Source: Hungatella sp. (GTDB lineage Bacteria; Bacillota; Clostridia; Lachnospirales; Lachnospiraceae). From it: 32,609 nt of DNA. Under the pieces are notes generated by a model, which made no database searches, had not been told where the DNA came from, and saw only the letters and a program-made list of their open reading frames with translations. This document shows, in pieces, positions 22,874 through 30,815 of this stretch. Numbering within the stretch: position 1 is the first letter of the stretch; each line of letters opens with the position of its first letter. A program made the translations under genes and the position numbers. The stretch lies in contig JAAWHK010000024.1 of the NCBI GenBank assembly GCA_022795805.1, positions 1-32,609 on the forward strand, given 5' to 3'.

Positions 22874-24577
22874 TTACTTTGCAATCTTCCACTGCCATAC
22901 CATGCGGTTGAGGAGGCTGTAATCCTCAAAATGCACGTTGGAGATGCGGTTGTTATATGCCACAAGGTCGTTCTGGAAATACAGCCAGCTAAAGGGCACC
23001 TGATCCCTGAGCATCATCTGGTACTCCTTATAGATAGGAAGACGCTCCTCGTATGTGAACACCTGGAAGCCTTCCACCATTCCCTTTTCGTACAGGGACG
23101 GATCGGCGTTCTGGGAGAAGTTGTTCACATGGCCGGGACGGACATTGACGACACTCTCCGCCGGGTCCGGGCTTCCGCCGGAGCCGATCAGCGCAAAGTC
23201 GTACTCACCTTTCCGGCATTCAGCCAGGTGGGTGGGATGGTCCGTGGTGACGATCTCAACGTTGATTCCGATTTTGGCCAGATCCTGCTGGATAAGGGGA
23301 GCCGTCTTTTCCCTCACCTCGTTGCCCTGGGAAACCCGCAGGACATAGGTCTTGCCCGTATCAAATCCGGAATCCTTCACCATCTGCGCCGCCTTGTCCA
23401 CGTCGTAGGGAATGGGCAGCAGCTCCTCGTTGAAGTAGGGATGATTCTGGCGCAGCGGCCCTGCGGCAGCCTCGCCCTCTCCCCGCATCAGGTTGTTTAC
23501 GATGGCGTCCCGGTTGACGGCCATATTCACGGCCTGGCGCACTTCCTTGGGAATGTTGTTCACATTGATGGAAAGATACTGATACCCCAGAGACTTCACG
23601 GACTCCGTGGTCAGGTTTGCCTGCTGCTTGGCCATATCCCAGTCGTTCATGGGGATGTTGCCCAGGCCCGCGCCCGCGGTGATGTCGATCTCCCCGCTCA
23701 TAAGCCCGGAGAGAAGGTTGCTGGCCGGAACGATGCGGACCACGAACCGGTCAAACTCTGGAGCGCCCAGATAGTAATCCTTGTTGGCCTCAAACTCGAT
23801 TCTCTCACCGGAAACACTGCTCTCATAGATACAGGGACCGGAGCCCACGGGATGCTGCCAGAATTCGTCCGACATAATGCTCTCCGTCGGGATATCCGCC
23901 AGCAGATGCTTCGGAAGTACATAGAAATCACGGAAGGTCTGGCTCAGCATATAGCTGATGGGCGACGGATTTTTCAGAGTAAACTGAACCGTGTGCTCAT
24001 CCAGAGCCTCAACGCCGAACTCTTCGTCCTGAATCCGGACGCCGCCGTCGTCAGTCCCCGTGAAGAAAGCCACCTTGCTGCGCCGCGGATGGGTGATGGC
24101 TTCATTGGCCATCAGCTCGCAGGTAAAGACAACGTCGTCTGCCGTCACAGGCTCCCCGTCGTGCCATTTGGCATTCTGGTTCAGCTTGAACGTAAGGATC
24201 TTTCCGGTCTCGGAATCCTGCTCCCACGTGTCTGCCAGACGGGGCTCATGCTCTCCGTTGGCCTTCACCACGATCAGTTTGTCGTACATAAGCTCCAAAA
24301 CAGCGTCGGTGTTGCCGTTGGTGGTGTTAAAGGGGATAAAGGTATCCCACGGGGCGGTCATGGCCATGGTTATGGTGACCGGTCCGCCGGCTGCGGGGGT
24401 CTCCGTGTCTGCCGCGGCCGTGGTCTCGCCGTCTGTCTGGCTCTCCTGGGCAGCCTGTGTCGTCGCGGCGGCCGCCGGCTGGGTCCCCTCCTGCGGAGCT
24501 GCCGGAGCGGAGCACGCGGACAGCACCATCACGGCGGCAAGGGCCAAAGCGGTCATCTTGGAAAATGAGTGTTTCAT
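22874..24577 (-). CDS. oppA: Extracellular solute-binding lipoprotein, family 5 (OppA/DppA-like)
   Basis: This 567-residue substrate-binding protein has a lipoprotein signal: a positive N-terminus, a hydrophobic core (LALAAVMV) and lipobox LSAC with Cys22. A low-complexity Ala/Thr/Glu linker follows (about residues 23-65), then the SBP_bac_5 domain (YDKLIVVKANGEHEPRLADTW; LNQNAKWHDGEPVTADDVVF). It is anchored outside the membrane and delivers peptides to OppBC. GAGGAGGAGA precedes the ATG at 24577. Its place between oppC and oppD is a common arrangement. The pocket residues do not allow me to name the peptide, so dipeptide or oligopeptide is inferred from the operon. Confidence 0.93.
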   Translation of the reverse strand: MKHSFSKMTALALAAVMVLSACSAPAAPQEGTQPAAAATTQAAQESQTDGETTAAADTETPAAGGPVTITMAMTAPWDTFIPFNTTNGNTDAVLELMYDKLIVVKANGEHEPRLADTWEQDSETGKILTFKLNQNAKWHDGEPVTADDVVFTCELMANEAITHPRRSKVAFFTGTDDGGVRIQDEEFGVEALDEHTVQFTLKNPSPISYMLSQTFRDFYVLPKHLLADIPTESIMSDEFWQHPVGSGPCIYESSVSGERIEFEANKDYYLGAPEFDRFVVRIVPASNLLSGLMSGEIDITAGAGLGNIPMNDWDMAKQQANLTTESVKSLGYQYLSINVNNIPKEVRQAVNMAVNRDAIVNNLMRGEGEAAAGPLRQNHPYFNEELLPIPYDVDKAAQMVKDSGFDTGKTYVLRVSQGNEVREKTAPLIQQDLAKIGINVEIVTTDHPTHLAECRKGEYDFALIGSGGSPDPAESVVNVRPGHVNNFSQNADPSLYEKGMVEGFQVFTYEERLPIYKEYQMMLRDQVPFSWLYFQNDLVAYNNRISNVHFEDYSLLNRMVWQWKIAK

Positions 24578-24628
24578 AAAGTCTCCTCCTCTTTCTTTTT
24601 TATCTCAACTCAGGGTCATCACCCGAGA

Positions 24629-25522
24629 TCAGATCACCATTTTCGTATCCAGCGCATCACGGATACCGTCTCCCAAAAAGTTGATGCACAGAATCGTAAT
24701 CAACAGCGCAATCCCCGGCGGCATCCACAGCCACGGCCTGGTGGCCAGCACGCTGATGGACTGTGCCTGATACAGAATGTTGCCCCAGGAGGCCATAGGC
24801 GCCTGGACACCCATTCCCAGAAAGCTCAGGGAAGATTCCGTGATAATGGCCTGGGCCGCCCGGAACGTAAAGGCGATCAGCACCGGAGCGAAGGTGTTGG
24901 GCAGGATGTATTTAGTCATCACCGCGCCGTCCTTCGTCCCGATGGCCTTGGCCGCCTCCACATACTCGCTCTCCCTGGCGGAAAGAACGTTGCCGTAGAT
25001 GGTCCTGGCAAACCGGGGCCATCCCAGAATTCCGATGACCACCGTGACCGTGGCCACGGAGGGGCCCAGCACGGACACAAGCACCAATATCAGTACCATG
25101 GACGGAAAGGACATGAAGATGTCCGCCAGCCTCATGATAATCGTCTCGATGATCCCCCTGTAATATCCCGCCACCAGCCCCAGGGGCACGCCCACCGCCA
25201 GGCTGATGACCGCTGAAATAATGCCCACCTGCAGAGACACCCTGCCGCCGTAGAGGAATCTGGCAAAATTATCCCTCCCGATATCGTCGGTCCCCAGCCA
25301 GTGCAGTGCCGAGGGCCCGGCCCCGAAATACGTATCATAGTCCGACGTATAGGGGTCCAGCTTCAGAATAACCGGAAGTCCTGCCACCAGAAATATCTCC
25401 ACTGCCAGCACCACCAGACTGATAATAGCCAGTTTATGTTTGGAAAACCGCCTGATCACATCCCTCATGTAAGAGTTGGCGGCAATCTCCTTTCCGTTTC
25501 TGGAAACCGTTGCGTTCGCCAC
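24629..25522 (-). CDS. oppC: Oligopeptide/dipeptide ABC transporter permease (OppC/DppC)
   Basis: This membrane permease of 297 residues has an OppC-type N-terminal extra helix (HKLAIISLVVLAVEIFL), the segment LGTDDIGRDNFARFLYG found in OppC/DppC, six predicted helices, and the EAA loop around EYVEAAKAIGTKDG. The start is not simple. A GTG at 25531 sits only one base from AGGAGG, while the GTG at 25522 is ten bases away, so I prefer 25522. A reader using 25531 would get 300 residues. It lies a few bases after oppB, showing tight coupling, and forms the channel with OppB. Confidence 0.9.
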   Translation of the reverse strand: MANATVSRNGKEIAANSYMRDVIRRFSKHKLAIISLVVLAVEIFLVAGLPVILKLDPYTSDYDTYFGAGPSALHWLGTDDIGRDNFARFLYGGRVSLQVGIISAVISLAVGVPLGLVAGYYRGIIETIIMRLADIFMSFPSMVLILVLVSVLGPSVATVTVVIGILGWPRFARTIYGNVLSARESEYVEAAKAIGTKDGAVMTKYILPNTFAPVLIAFTFRAAQAIITESSLSFLGMGVQAPMASWGNILYQAQSISVLATRPWLWMPPGIALLITILCINFLGDGIRDALDTKMVI

Positions 25523-25535
25523 AGCTGTCACCTCC

Positions 25536-26492
25536 TTAATAACGAATCCTGGGATCCAGCAGATTGTACATCAGATCCACCACCAGATTGCCCACCAGGA
25601 CGACAATCGCAATTACAACCGTGATTCCCATGATCGCCGGGTAATCCCGGGCATTGATGGACTGCACCATCAGACTTCCCAGCCCCGGCCACCCGAAGAT
25701 CTGTTCCGTCACCACCGCTCCTCCGATGAGAAAGGGAATCTGCATCCCGAACCAGGAAACCAGAGGAATCCACGCGTTCCGCAGCGCATGGCGGATCAGA
25801 ACCGGCGGCTCCAAAAGCCCTTTTGCCCGGGCCGTGCGCACGTAATCGCTCTGCAGCACCTCCATCATGGATCCCCGGCACTGGCGTATCAAACTTCCGA
25901 TAAGCTGTATGGCCAGCACGCCGGACGGAAGAACCAGGTGGTGAAAAAACATGCCCCAGGTCCTCACGCCAGAGGAGTCGTACATTCCCGATGAGGGAAA
26001 CAGCCCCGTCTTTACATTGAAAATGTAAATAAACACCAGAGCCGCGAAGAAATTAGGCATAGCCGCACCCACAAAGGAAATCCCCGATGAAATGTAATCC
26101 CAGCCGGAGTAGGGCTTGTAGGCCGCCATAATCCCCAACGGCAGTGAGATCACAATGGTAATCGCCATAGCCGACCCGGTCAAAATCAACGTGGGCCCTA
26201 TGCGCTCCGCGATCATGCCTGCCACCGGAAGCCCCGTGCGGTAGGACGTTCCCAGGTTGCCCGCCAGAAGACTCCTCACCCACCTGAGATACTGGACATA
26301 TACCGGCTGGTCCAGCCCCAGCGCCTTCTCCATGGCGGCCATCTGCTCCCTGGTGGCCATGGGATCGTTAAACAGGATCTCCAGCGGAGAGCTGGGCGTC
26401 AGAGAAGACAAAAAATAAACCAGAATCGTGATGCCCAAAAACGTCGGTATGGCGATCAATAATCGTTTGATAATGTAACGGAATCGATTCAT
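25536..26492 (-). CDS. oppB: Oligopeptide/dipeptide ABC transporter permease (OppB/DppB)
   Basis: This 318-residue inner-membrane permease has the OppB pattern: a first helix with IPTFLGITILVYFLSSL, then QPVYVQYLRWVRSLLAGNLG-like family sequence (here with LGLDQPVYVQYL), five more helices, and the EAA loop near VRTARAKGL. It is the first gene of the opp operon. A moderate site (GCGAGGGTAG) precedes the ATG at 26492. A sigma-70 type promoter with an overlapping inverted repeat lies upstream, facing the divergent GntR regulator gene, which suggests ligand-controlled repression of peptide import. Confidence 0.93.
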   Translation of the reverse strand: MNRFRYIIKRLLIAIPTFLGITILVYFLSSLTPSSPLEILFNDPMATREQMAAMEKALGLDQPVYVQYLRWVRSLLAGNLGTSYRTGLPVAGMIAERIGPTLILTGSAMAITIVISLPLGIMAAYKPYSGWDYISSGISFVGAAMPNFFAALVFIYIFNVKTGLFPSSGMYDSSGVRTWGMFFHHLVLPSGVLAIQLIGSLIRQCRGSMMEVLQSDYVRTARAKGLLEPPVLIRHALRNAWIPLVSWFGMQIPFLIGGAVVTEQIFGWPGLGSLMVQSINARDYPAIMGITVVIAIVVLVGNLVVDLMYNLLDPRIRY

Positions 26493-26530
26493 ATTCTACC
26501 CTCGCCTTTACTGTATTAAAATCATCTAAC

Positions 26531-26553
26531 TGATATTATTAGTAAGCATATCA
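26531..26553. promoter_or_regulatory. Inverted repeat at the opp promoter, likely GntR operator
   Basis: TGATAT-N11-ATATCA overlaps the -10 and start region of the opp promoter. Its core ATTATTAGTAA (26535-26545) matches 10 of 11 bases of the core of the palindrome at 28506-28523. A shared regulator is inferred. Confidence 0.55.
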
Positions 26554-26573
26554 TATTATCCTCAAAAAAGCAA
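26545..26573 (-). promoter_or_regulatory. Sigma-70-type promoter of the opp operon
   Basis: The minus strand has TTGCTT (26573-26568), a 17-nt spacer and TATGCT (26550-26545). The match is moderate (4 of 6 in each box), but the spacing is ideal and it lies about 53 nt before the oppB ATG. Confidence 0.5.
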
Positions 26574-26667
26574 CTTTTTTTGTATGTTTTTACTATATTT
26601 TATTTTTGTTCACAACGTCTTTTAGACGTTTTATCAGAATAACCGAAAGAATATTGTTTTCAGTCTC

Positions 26668-26696
26668 TTGACAGAAGCTAAAAATATTGTTACTAT
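26668..26696 (+). promoter_or_regulatory. Sigma-70-type promoter of the GntR regulator gene
   Basis: TTGACA (26668-26673) is followed after exactly 17 nt by TACTAT (26691-26696). The expected start is near 26703, 25 nt before the GTG. The -10 region contains TTACTA, part of the proposed operator core, so self-control is possible. Confidence 0.7.
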
Positions 26697-26727
26697 CAAA
26701 CAAGTTCAATAAAAGGAGAATCATCCA

Positions 26728-27393
26728 GTGACGAACAACAACAATAAACCAACATTGAAAGACACGGTCTACCGTCAGATCATCGAGATGATCTGCAATG
26801 GCCAGCTTCAAAGCAACGAAATCATCACAGAGAAGCAGCTCACCTCCCACTTCGGCATAAGCAAATCGCCGGTGCGGGAGGCGCTGATCCAGCTGTGCCA
26901 CGACCACGTTCTCATCAGCATCCCCCGCTGCGGATATCAGGTGGTCCAGATCAACGGCAAAGATGTCCACGACATGACGGAGATCCGGCTCCTTCTGGAG
27001 GTGGGAAGCCTCCCCAGGATCCTGGAAAAGGCCGCCCCGGAACACATTGAGCACTTAAAGGAACTGAACCGGGAGCGGGAGAAACCTGCCAGGGAAAAAG
27101 ATGTATGGAGCAGCTGGTACCGCAATATTGAGTTTCATACATATCTTCTCGAAATCGCCAACAACGAATATGTGCTGGACACGGTGCGCCGCATCCTCTC
27201 ATCCTGCACACGAGCCTACGCTCAGCTGTACTCCCTCCAGAGGGAAACCGTGGTCCTTCCCAACGATAAGACCCACGCCCACCCCCTGATCACGAAAGCC
27301 ATCGAGGATCAGGACCTGGAGACGGCCCAGTCACTACTCCGCGCCGATATTCTGCGCATGGAATCCCAGCTTATGTCCATGAAACTTCTCTGA
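26728..27393 (+). CDS. GntR-family transcriptional regulator, FCD (FadR-like) subgroup
   Basis: This 221-residue regulator has an N-terminal winged helix-turn-helix (about 10-75, with LTSHFGISKSPVREALIQL, the GntR recognition region). An all-helical FCD ligand domain follows (about 90-215), with His in EFHTYLLEIANN and HAHPLI that can be metal ligands in this subgroup. The start is GTG at 26728 with AAAAGGAG nine bases upstream; no ATG fits as well. It is divergent from the opp operon and just upstream of the convergent URO-D-like gene. It most likely represses opp and, through the related palindrome, the URO-D gene. The inducer is unknown. Confidence 0.9.
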   Translation: MTNNNNKPTLKDTVYRQIIEMICNGQLQSNEIITEKQLTSHFGISKSPVREALIQLCHDHVLISIPRCGYQVVQINGKDVHDMTEIRLLLEVGSLPRILEKAAPEHIEHLKELNREREKPAREKDVWSSWYRNIEFHTYLLEIANNEYVLDTVRRILSSCTRAYAQLYSLQRETVVLPNDKTHAHPLITKAIEDQDLETAQSLLRADILRMESQLMSMKLL

Positions 27394-27428
27394 TCGCTCT
27401 AATTGCAGCGGTATGCCGCTGCTGCAGC

Positions 27429-27456
27429 AGCCGGCCGCAGGGAATCCCGTCCGGCT
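27429..27456. terminator. Weak hairpin between convergent genes
   Basis: AGCCGG (27429-27434) pairs with CCGGCT (27451-27456) in the 64-nt gap between the regulator and the URO-D gene. A second small hairpin lies at 27407-27420 (AGCGG/CCGCT). No T-run follows, so termination is uncertain. Confidence 0.3.
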
Positions 27457-27457
27457 G

Positions 27458-28420
27458 TCACAGGCAGGCCGCCTTCACGGCGTTTGTCACGCACCGTATG
27501 CGGTCCGTGGATATCTCTGTAGGCAGCGTGCAGTCGGAGCCCACGATAAAGGGCCTTCCCTCCATCTCTCTTAAGATCTTATCTGTGTGGGCCTCGATCT
27601 CCTCCTTTGTCCCGTCCACCAGCACGCCGCTGCGGTCCTGGAATCCCCCCAGTATCACGCTGTCGGGAAACAGCTTCGCCCCCTCTGTCAGGCTTACATT
27701 GTTGTGGTAGATGCTCCAGTTGACCACCGCAGGTTTCAGCGCCGTGAACCTTTCAAAATCAATGTCCGACTTGCAGATGTGCAGCACGTTGAATTTCGTC
27801 TTCTCCCTGATATGGCTGTACAGCCTCTGCTCATGGACGGCGACCTGTTCCATATACTCGTCATGGGAGAACCAGCTGCGCTCCCCTCCCAGTGCGGCGT
27901 AAAAGATGCCGTCAGCCCCCGCTTCCAGAGAACAGTCCACCAGTTCCATCAGCGTGTCCGTGTACATCTCGAACACCCGCTGCATCTCCCCGGGCTTCTC
28001 CCTGCAGAATACGGAGAGCCCGTAGCCCATCCCCGTATAGTTTCCGCTGAAACCCGTCCCGTGGAACACGGACGCGATCAGCCCGTGGATCGTGGCCAGG
28101 ATCGGGTATCTCCCCTGGGTCTGATCGCTGATGCGCTTGATAATATCCATCTGATCCGTAAAAAGCCTATCTTTCCTCGAGTAGCGCCGGAATCTGCCGA
28201 TATCCGCGGTGCTCTTAATTTTGCTCTCCCCGTCGTACAAAAGGTTCTCGTTCATCACCTTCAGAATATCGGTCCCCGTCTGCCGCATAAACTCCAGATG
28301 CGCTTTAATCGCCGCGTCCCCGTGGTGCATGTCCTCCGGAAAATGCAGCCAGAACCCGGTGGGGATTCTGTCCGCCTCTCTTCCTTCCAGGATACTGTAT
28401 ATCCGCTCTCTCTCATTCAT
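27458..28420 (-). CDS. Uroporphyrinogen decarboxylase-family protein (MtaA/MtbA-like)
   Basis: This 320-residue protein has the URO-D fold pattern (MNERERIYSILEGREADRIP at the start; VILGGFQDRSG near 256-265; VGSDCTLPTEIS near 293-304). It carries His214-x-Cys216 and Cys297, the HXC...C zinc motif of methyltransferases such as MtaA, which move methyl groups between a corrinoid protein and a thiol. True heme-pathway decarboxylases lack this motif, so a methyl transfer role is more likely. I chose the ATG at 28420 because AAGGAG precedes it; a longer in-frame ATG at 28468 lacks one. No corrinoid protein gene is nearby. Its promoter is overlapped by a perfect palindrome. Confidence 0.82.
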   Translation of the reverse strand: MNERERIYSILEGREADRIPTGFWLHFPEDMHHGDAAIKAHLEFMRQTGTDILKVMNENLLYDGESKIKSTADIGRFRRYSRKDRLFTDQMDIIKRISDQTQGRYPILATIHGLIASVFHGTGFSGNYTGMGYGLSVFCREKPGEMQRVFEMYTDTLMELVDCSLEAGADGIFYAALGGERSWFSHDEYMEQVAVHEQRLYSHIREKTKFNVLHICKSDIDFERFTALKPAVVNWSIYHNNVSLTEGAKLFPDSVILGGFQDRSGVLVDGTKEEIEAHTDKILREMEGRPFIVGSDCTLPTEISTDRIRCVTNAVKAACL

Positions 28421-28500
28421 TGCTGCCCTGCTCCTTTCCTCTCGCCAACATAATGATTTTCGATTCACATTTTTTATTGTGTTTTTCTCTGATATGATTT

Positions 28501-28529
28501 ATAATAACATTACTAGTAATGTTTGTCAA
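28501..28529 (-). promoter_or_regulatory. Sigma-70-type promoter of the URO-D-like gene
   Basis: The minus strand has perfect TTGACA (28529-28524), a 17-nt spacer and TATTAT (28506-28501). The expected start is near 28494, giving a leader of about 74 nt. Confidence 0.8.
28506..28523. promoter_or_regulatory. 18-bp perfect palindrome, probable operator
   Basis: AACATTACTAGTAATGTT is its own reverse complement and fills the spacer between -35 and -10 of the URO-D gene promoter. This is a typical repressor position. It also lies upstream of the divergent peptidase gene, so both could respond. Confidence 0.75.
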
Positions 28530-28651
28530 TACATCCAAAAAAATTTGAAATTACACTTTTTTTTGGGTAAATATAACAATGCACTATCAAAGTCTCTCTG
28601 TACCTAGTGTGGGATGATTTTTGTCAGATGTGCATAAACGGAGGAATTTCT

Positions 28652-29740
28652 ATGACTGTCTTTGAAAAACGCCTGAAAAATCTTCTGGCCGCCATGGAGG
28701 ACGCCGGAATCGGCGCCGCCGTGTTCTCACCGTCCACAGATTACTTCTACCTGACCGGAAGCGCCAGGCAGCCCGCACAGCGGGAAGCCGCGCTGCTTGT
28801 CTCCCCGGAGAGGACGGCTCTCCTGCTCCCGGGGTTTGAGGCGGAAAACGAGCCGGAACTTTCCCGCCGTCTGGAACGGATTCCCTATTCGGATCTGGAG
28901 GACCCAGCCGCCCTCCTGTCCGCTCTTCTCCCAAAAAGCGGGCGTATCGCCGTGGGAAGCGAGATGCGGGCCAAATTTCTCATGGCCCTGCAGCAGGCGG
29001 GCAGCCGTCTCTCCTGGTGCTGCGCCGATGCCCTGACAGGCCCTCTCCGCCGCAAGAAGGACCGCGAAGAGATACGGCTCATAGAGACGGCTCAGCATAT
29101 GGCCGAACGCGCGCTCTCCCGATTGCTCAAGGAACCGGTTGCAGGAAAATCCGAGAGGGAACTGGCCTCCCGTCTGATGGAACTGAGACTTGAAGAGGGT
29201 TTTGATTCTGTGGGAAGCGGCATCGCGGCTTCCGGTCCCAACACGGCCCTCCCCCACCATATCAACGGGGACCGGCGGGTTGAAAAGGGCGATATTCTGA
29301 TGTTTGACATCGGAGGGCTGTACCGCGGCTATCGCGCCGATTTCACCAGGACTTTCGCAGTGGGCGCGGTGCCGGAGGAGTTTGACCGTATCTACCAGAT
29401 CGTGCTGGAGGCCCACCTGGCCGGCAAAAGAACCGCCCGCCCAGGCGTCCCCGCCTCCCAAGTCGACCGGGCTGCAAGGCAGGTCATCCAGGAGGCCGGT
29501 TTTGGCCCCTTCTTCACCCACCGCCTGGGCCACGGCATCGGCCTGGACGTCCACGAACCGCCCTTCATCGTAAACACCAGCCCCCTGCCTCTGGAAACCG
29601 GCAGCGTCTTCTCCTGCGAACCCGGCATCTACCTGCCCGGACGTTTCGGCGTTCGGATAGAGGATCTTCTTGTGCTGGAGGAAGGCGGGGCGCGCAGCCT
29701 GAATACCCTGAGCAAAAAACTCCAGGTGATTCCCGTCTGA
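28652..29740 (+). CDS. M24 family aminopeptidase (Xaa-Pro peptidase-like)
   Basis: This 362-residue protein has a creatinase-type N-terminal domain (about 1-125) and a pita-bread metallopeptidase domain. All five metal ligands can be seen: Asp219 (FDIGG), Asp230 (RADFTR), His294 (GHGIGLDVHE), Glu323 (CEPGIYLPG) and Glu337 (RIEDL). It should remove N-terminal residues before proline, or cut Xaa-Pro dipeptides. I chose the ATG at 28652 after CGGAGGAA; the frame extends to an ATG at 28607 without such a site. It is divergent from the URO-D gene, with the palindrome between them, and complements the PepV-like dipeptidase in peptide use. Confidence 0.92.
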   Translation: MTVFEKRLKNLLAAMEDAGIGAAVFSPSTDYFYLTGSARQPAQREAALLVSPERTALLLPGFEAENEPELSRRLERIPYSDLEDPAALLSALLPKSGRIAVGSEMRAKFLMALQQAGSRLSWCCADALTGPLRRKKDREEIRLIETAQHMAERALSRLLKEPVAGKSERELASRLMELRLEEGFDSVGSGIAASGPNTALPHHINGDRRVEKGDILMFDIGGLYRGYRADFTRTFAVGAVPEEFDRIYQIVLEAHLAGKRTARPGVPASQVDRAARQVIQEAGFGPFFTHRLGHGIGLDVHEPPFIVNTSPLPLETGSVFSCEPGIYLPGRFGVRIEDLLVLEEGGARSLNTLSKKLQVIPV

Positions 29741-29844
29741 CAGGGATTATTCCCCAATGCGTTCCGTGGTTTTCGCGGCGGTAAAAAGTCAAAAGCCGGA
29801 TAGCCTTGTGATTCATTCCGGTACGCTAAATACATATTCTCCTT

Positions 29845-29871
29845 TTGGAATTATACAAACTATGGTATAAT
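29845..29871 (+). promoter_or_regulatory. Possible sigma-70-type promoter
   Basis: TTGGAA (29845-29850) and a perfect TATAAT (29866-29871) are separated by 15 nt, a short spacing. It would drive the HEAT-repeat fragment. The rest of the 29741-29920 gap shows no gene and no clear terminator. Confidence 0.45.
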
Positions 29872-29920
29872 TATATACAGATCAAAATTTATCCCTCTTG
29901 CGAAGAACAGAAAATCTGTA

Positions 29921-30342
29921 TTGGAGGATATGGAGAGAGATAAAGTCAGCCGGCATGACAGCCGGAAAGTACAGGAAATCTTAGCTATAGCTTTTGATAA
30001 TCATTGTAAAATTATTGGGTATGAAGCAGCTCTGCCTTTAATTAAAGAATGGTTAAACGACGATTGCGCGAATGTTCGCAGAGCTGTTTCAGAGGGATTA
30101 AGAGTATGGACAAGTCGTCCTTACTTTAAGGATAATCCTCAAATAGCCATACAATTTTTATCTGCCCATAGAGAAGATACAAGTGAATATGTTCGAAAAT
30201 CAGTGGGAAATGCTTTAAGGGATATCAGCAAAAAACATCCTGAATTGATTATGGTGGAATTAAATCAAAGGATCTATCATCTAAAGAAATCAGACAGGTA
30301 TATAAACTGGCGGGTAAATTTTTAGGTCTTAATGAAAAATAA
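29921..30342 (+). pseudogene. HEAT-repeat / DNA alkylation repair (AlkD-like) fragment, frameshifted
   Basis: The open frame from 29921 (TTG; in-frame ATG at 29930) gives helical HEAT-like repeats: ALPLIKEWLNDDCANVRRAVSEGL, split here as ALPLIKEWL and NVRRAVSEGL, then SEYVRKSVGNALRDISKKHP. It ends at 30325 with an ill-fitting tail. From about 30268 a second frame continues the family-like ending (KDLSSKEIRQVYKLAGKFLG) to a stop at 30342, so a single base was probably lost near 30265-30271. The protein is also short at the N-terminus compared with AlkD-like proteins. Base composition is more AT-rich than in neighbouring genes. I read it as a decayed fragment, possibly acquired. A sequencing error could explain the shift but not the short start. 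Confidence 0.65.
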
Positions 30343-30406
30343 ACTCCGGTTTGTAAGGCCCATTTGCAAATTGCTCTGATAGTGAGGACAGATAAACGAA
30401 TACATG

Positions 30407-30450
30407 AAAAGCCCACCTGCTTGTTTTGTATATAGCAGGTGGGCTTTTTT
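30407..30450. terminator. Bidirectional terminator
   Basis: AAAAGCCCACCTGC (30407-30420) pairs with GCAGGTGGGCTTTT (30435-30448), with T-runs on both strands. It serves the HEAT fragment (+) and the cotH-like gene (-). Confidence 0.9.
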
Positions 30451-30683
30451 GCCTTCCTTTTCCCTCAAACGTCAGAGTTTTATTCCCCTGTAAAGCGTTT
30501 CGGTATCCTCCTGTAATGCATGGCCAGAACAAGTGCGGCCGCTGACAGAAACAGACAGATCCCACAGACAGCCAGATTCTTCATGACAACCTCCATGCTG
30601 CCGCCTCCGGGCCCTCCCGGCATGGCAGGCCCCTCATTGAATGCTTCCCGTGCCGGGTCTGCCTCTGTCTGTCGGTTCTTGCC

Positions 30684-30815
30684 GCCCGGCATCACATCCG
30701 CCTGTTGGCCCTCGCCGCCCGGCATCGCCTCCGCCTGTTGGCCCTCACCGCCCGGCATCGCCTCCGCCTGTTGGCCCTCACCGCCCGGCATCACATCCGC
30801 CTGTTGGCCCTCGCC
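30684..30815 (-). repeat. 33-bp tandem repeat, four full units
   Basis: Units start at 30684, 30717, 30750 and 30783, with degenerate units on both sides. They encode PGGEGQQA(E/D)(A/V)M repeats near the C-terminus of the cotH-like protein. Units 2 and 3 are nearly identical, and units 1 and 4 also match each other. Copy number is likely to vary between strains. Confidence 0.9.

Noticed and set aside
22931-24568. + strand open frame of 545 codons
   Set aside because: It mirrors the oppA gene on the other strand and shows shadow-type composition.
30684-30815. Regular repeat as a possible CRISPR array
   Set aside because: Units are contiguous 33-bp direct repeats without spacers and keep an open reading frame in the cotH-like gene.
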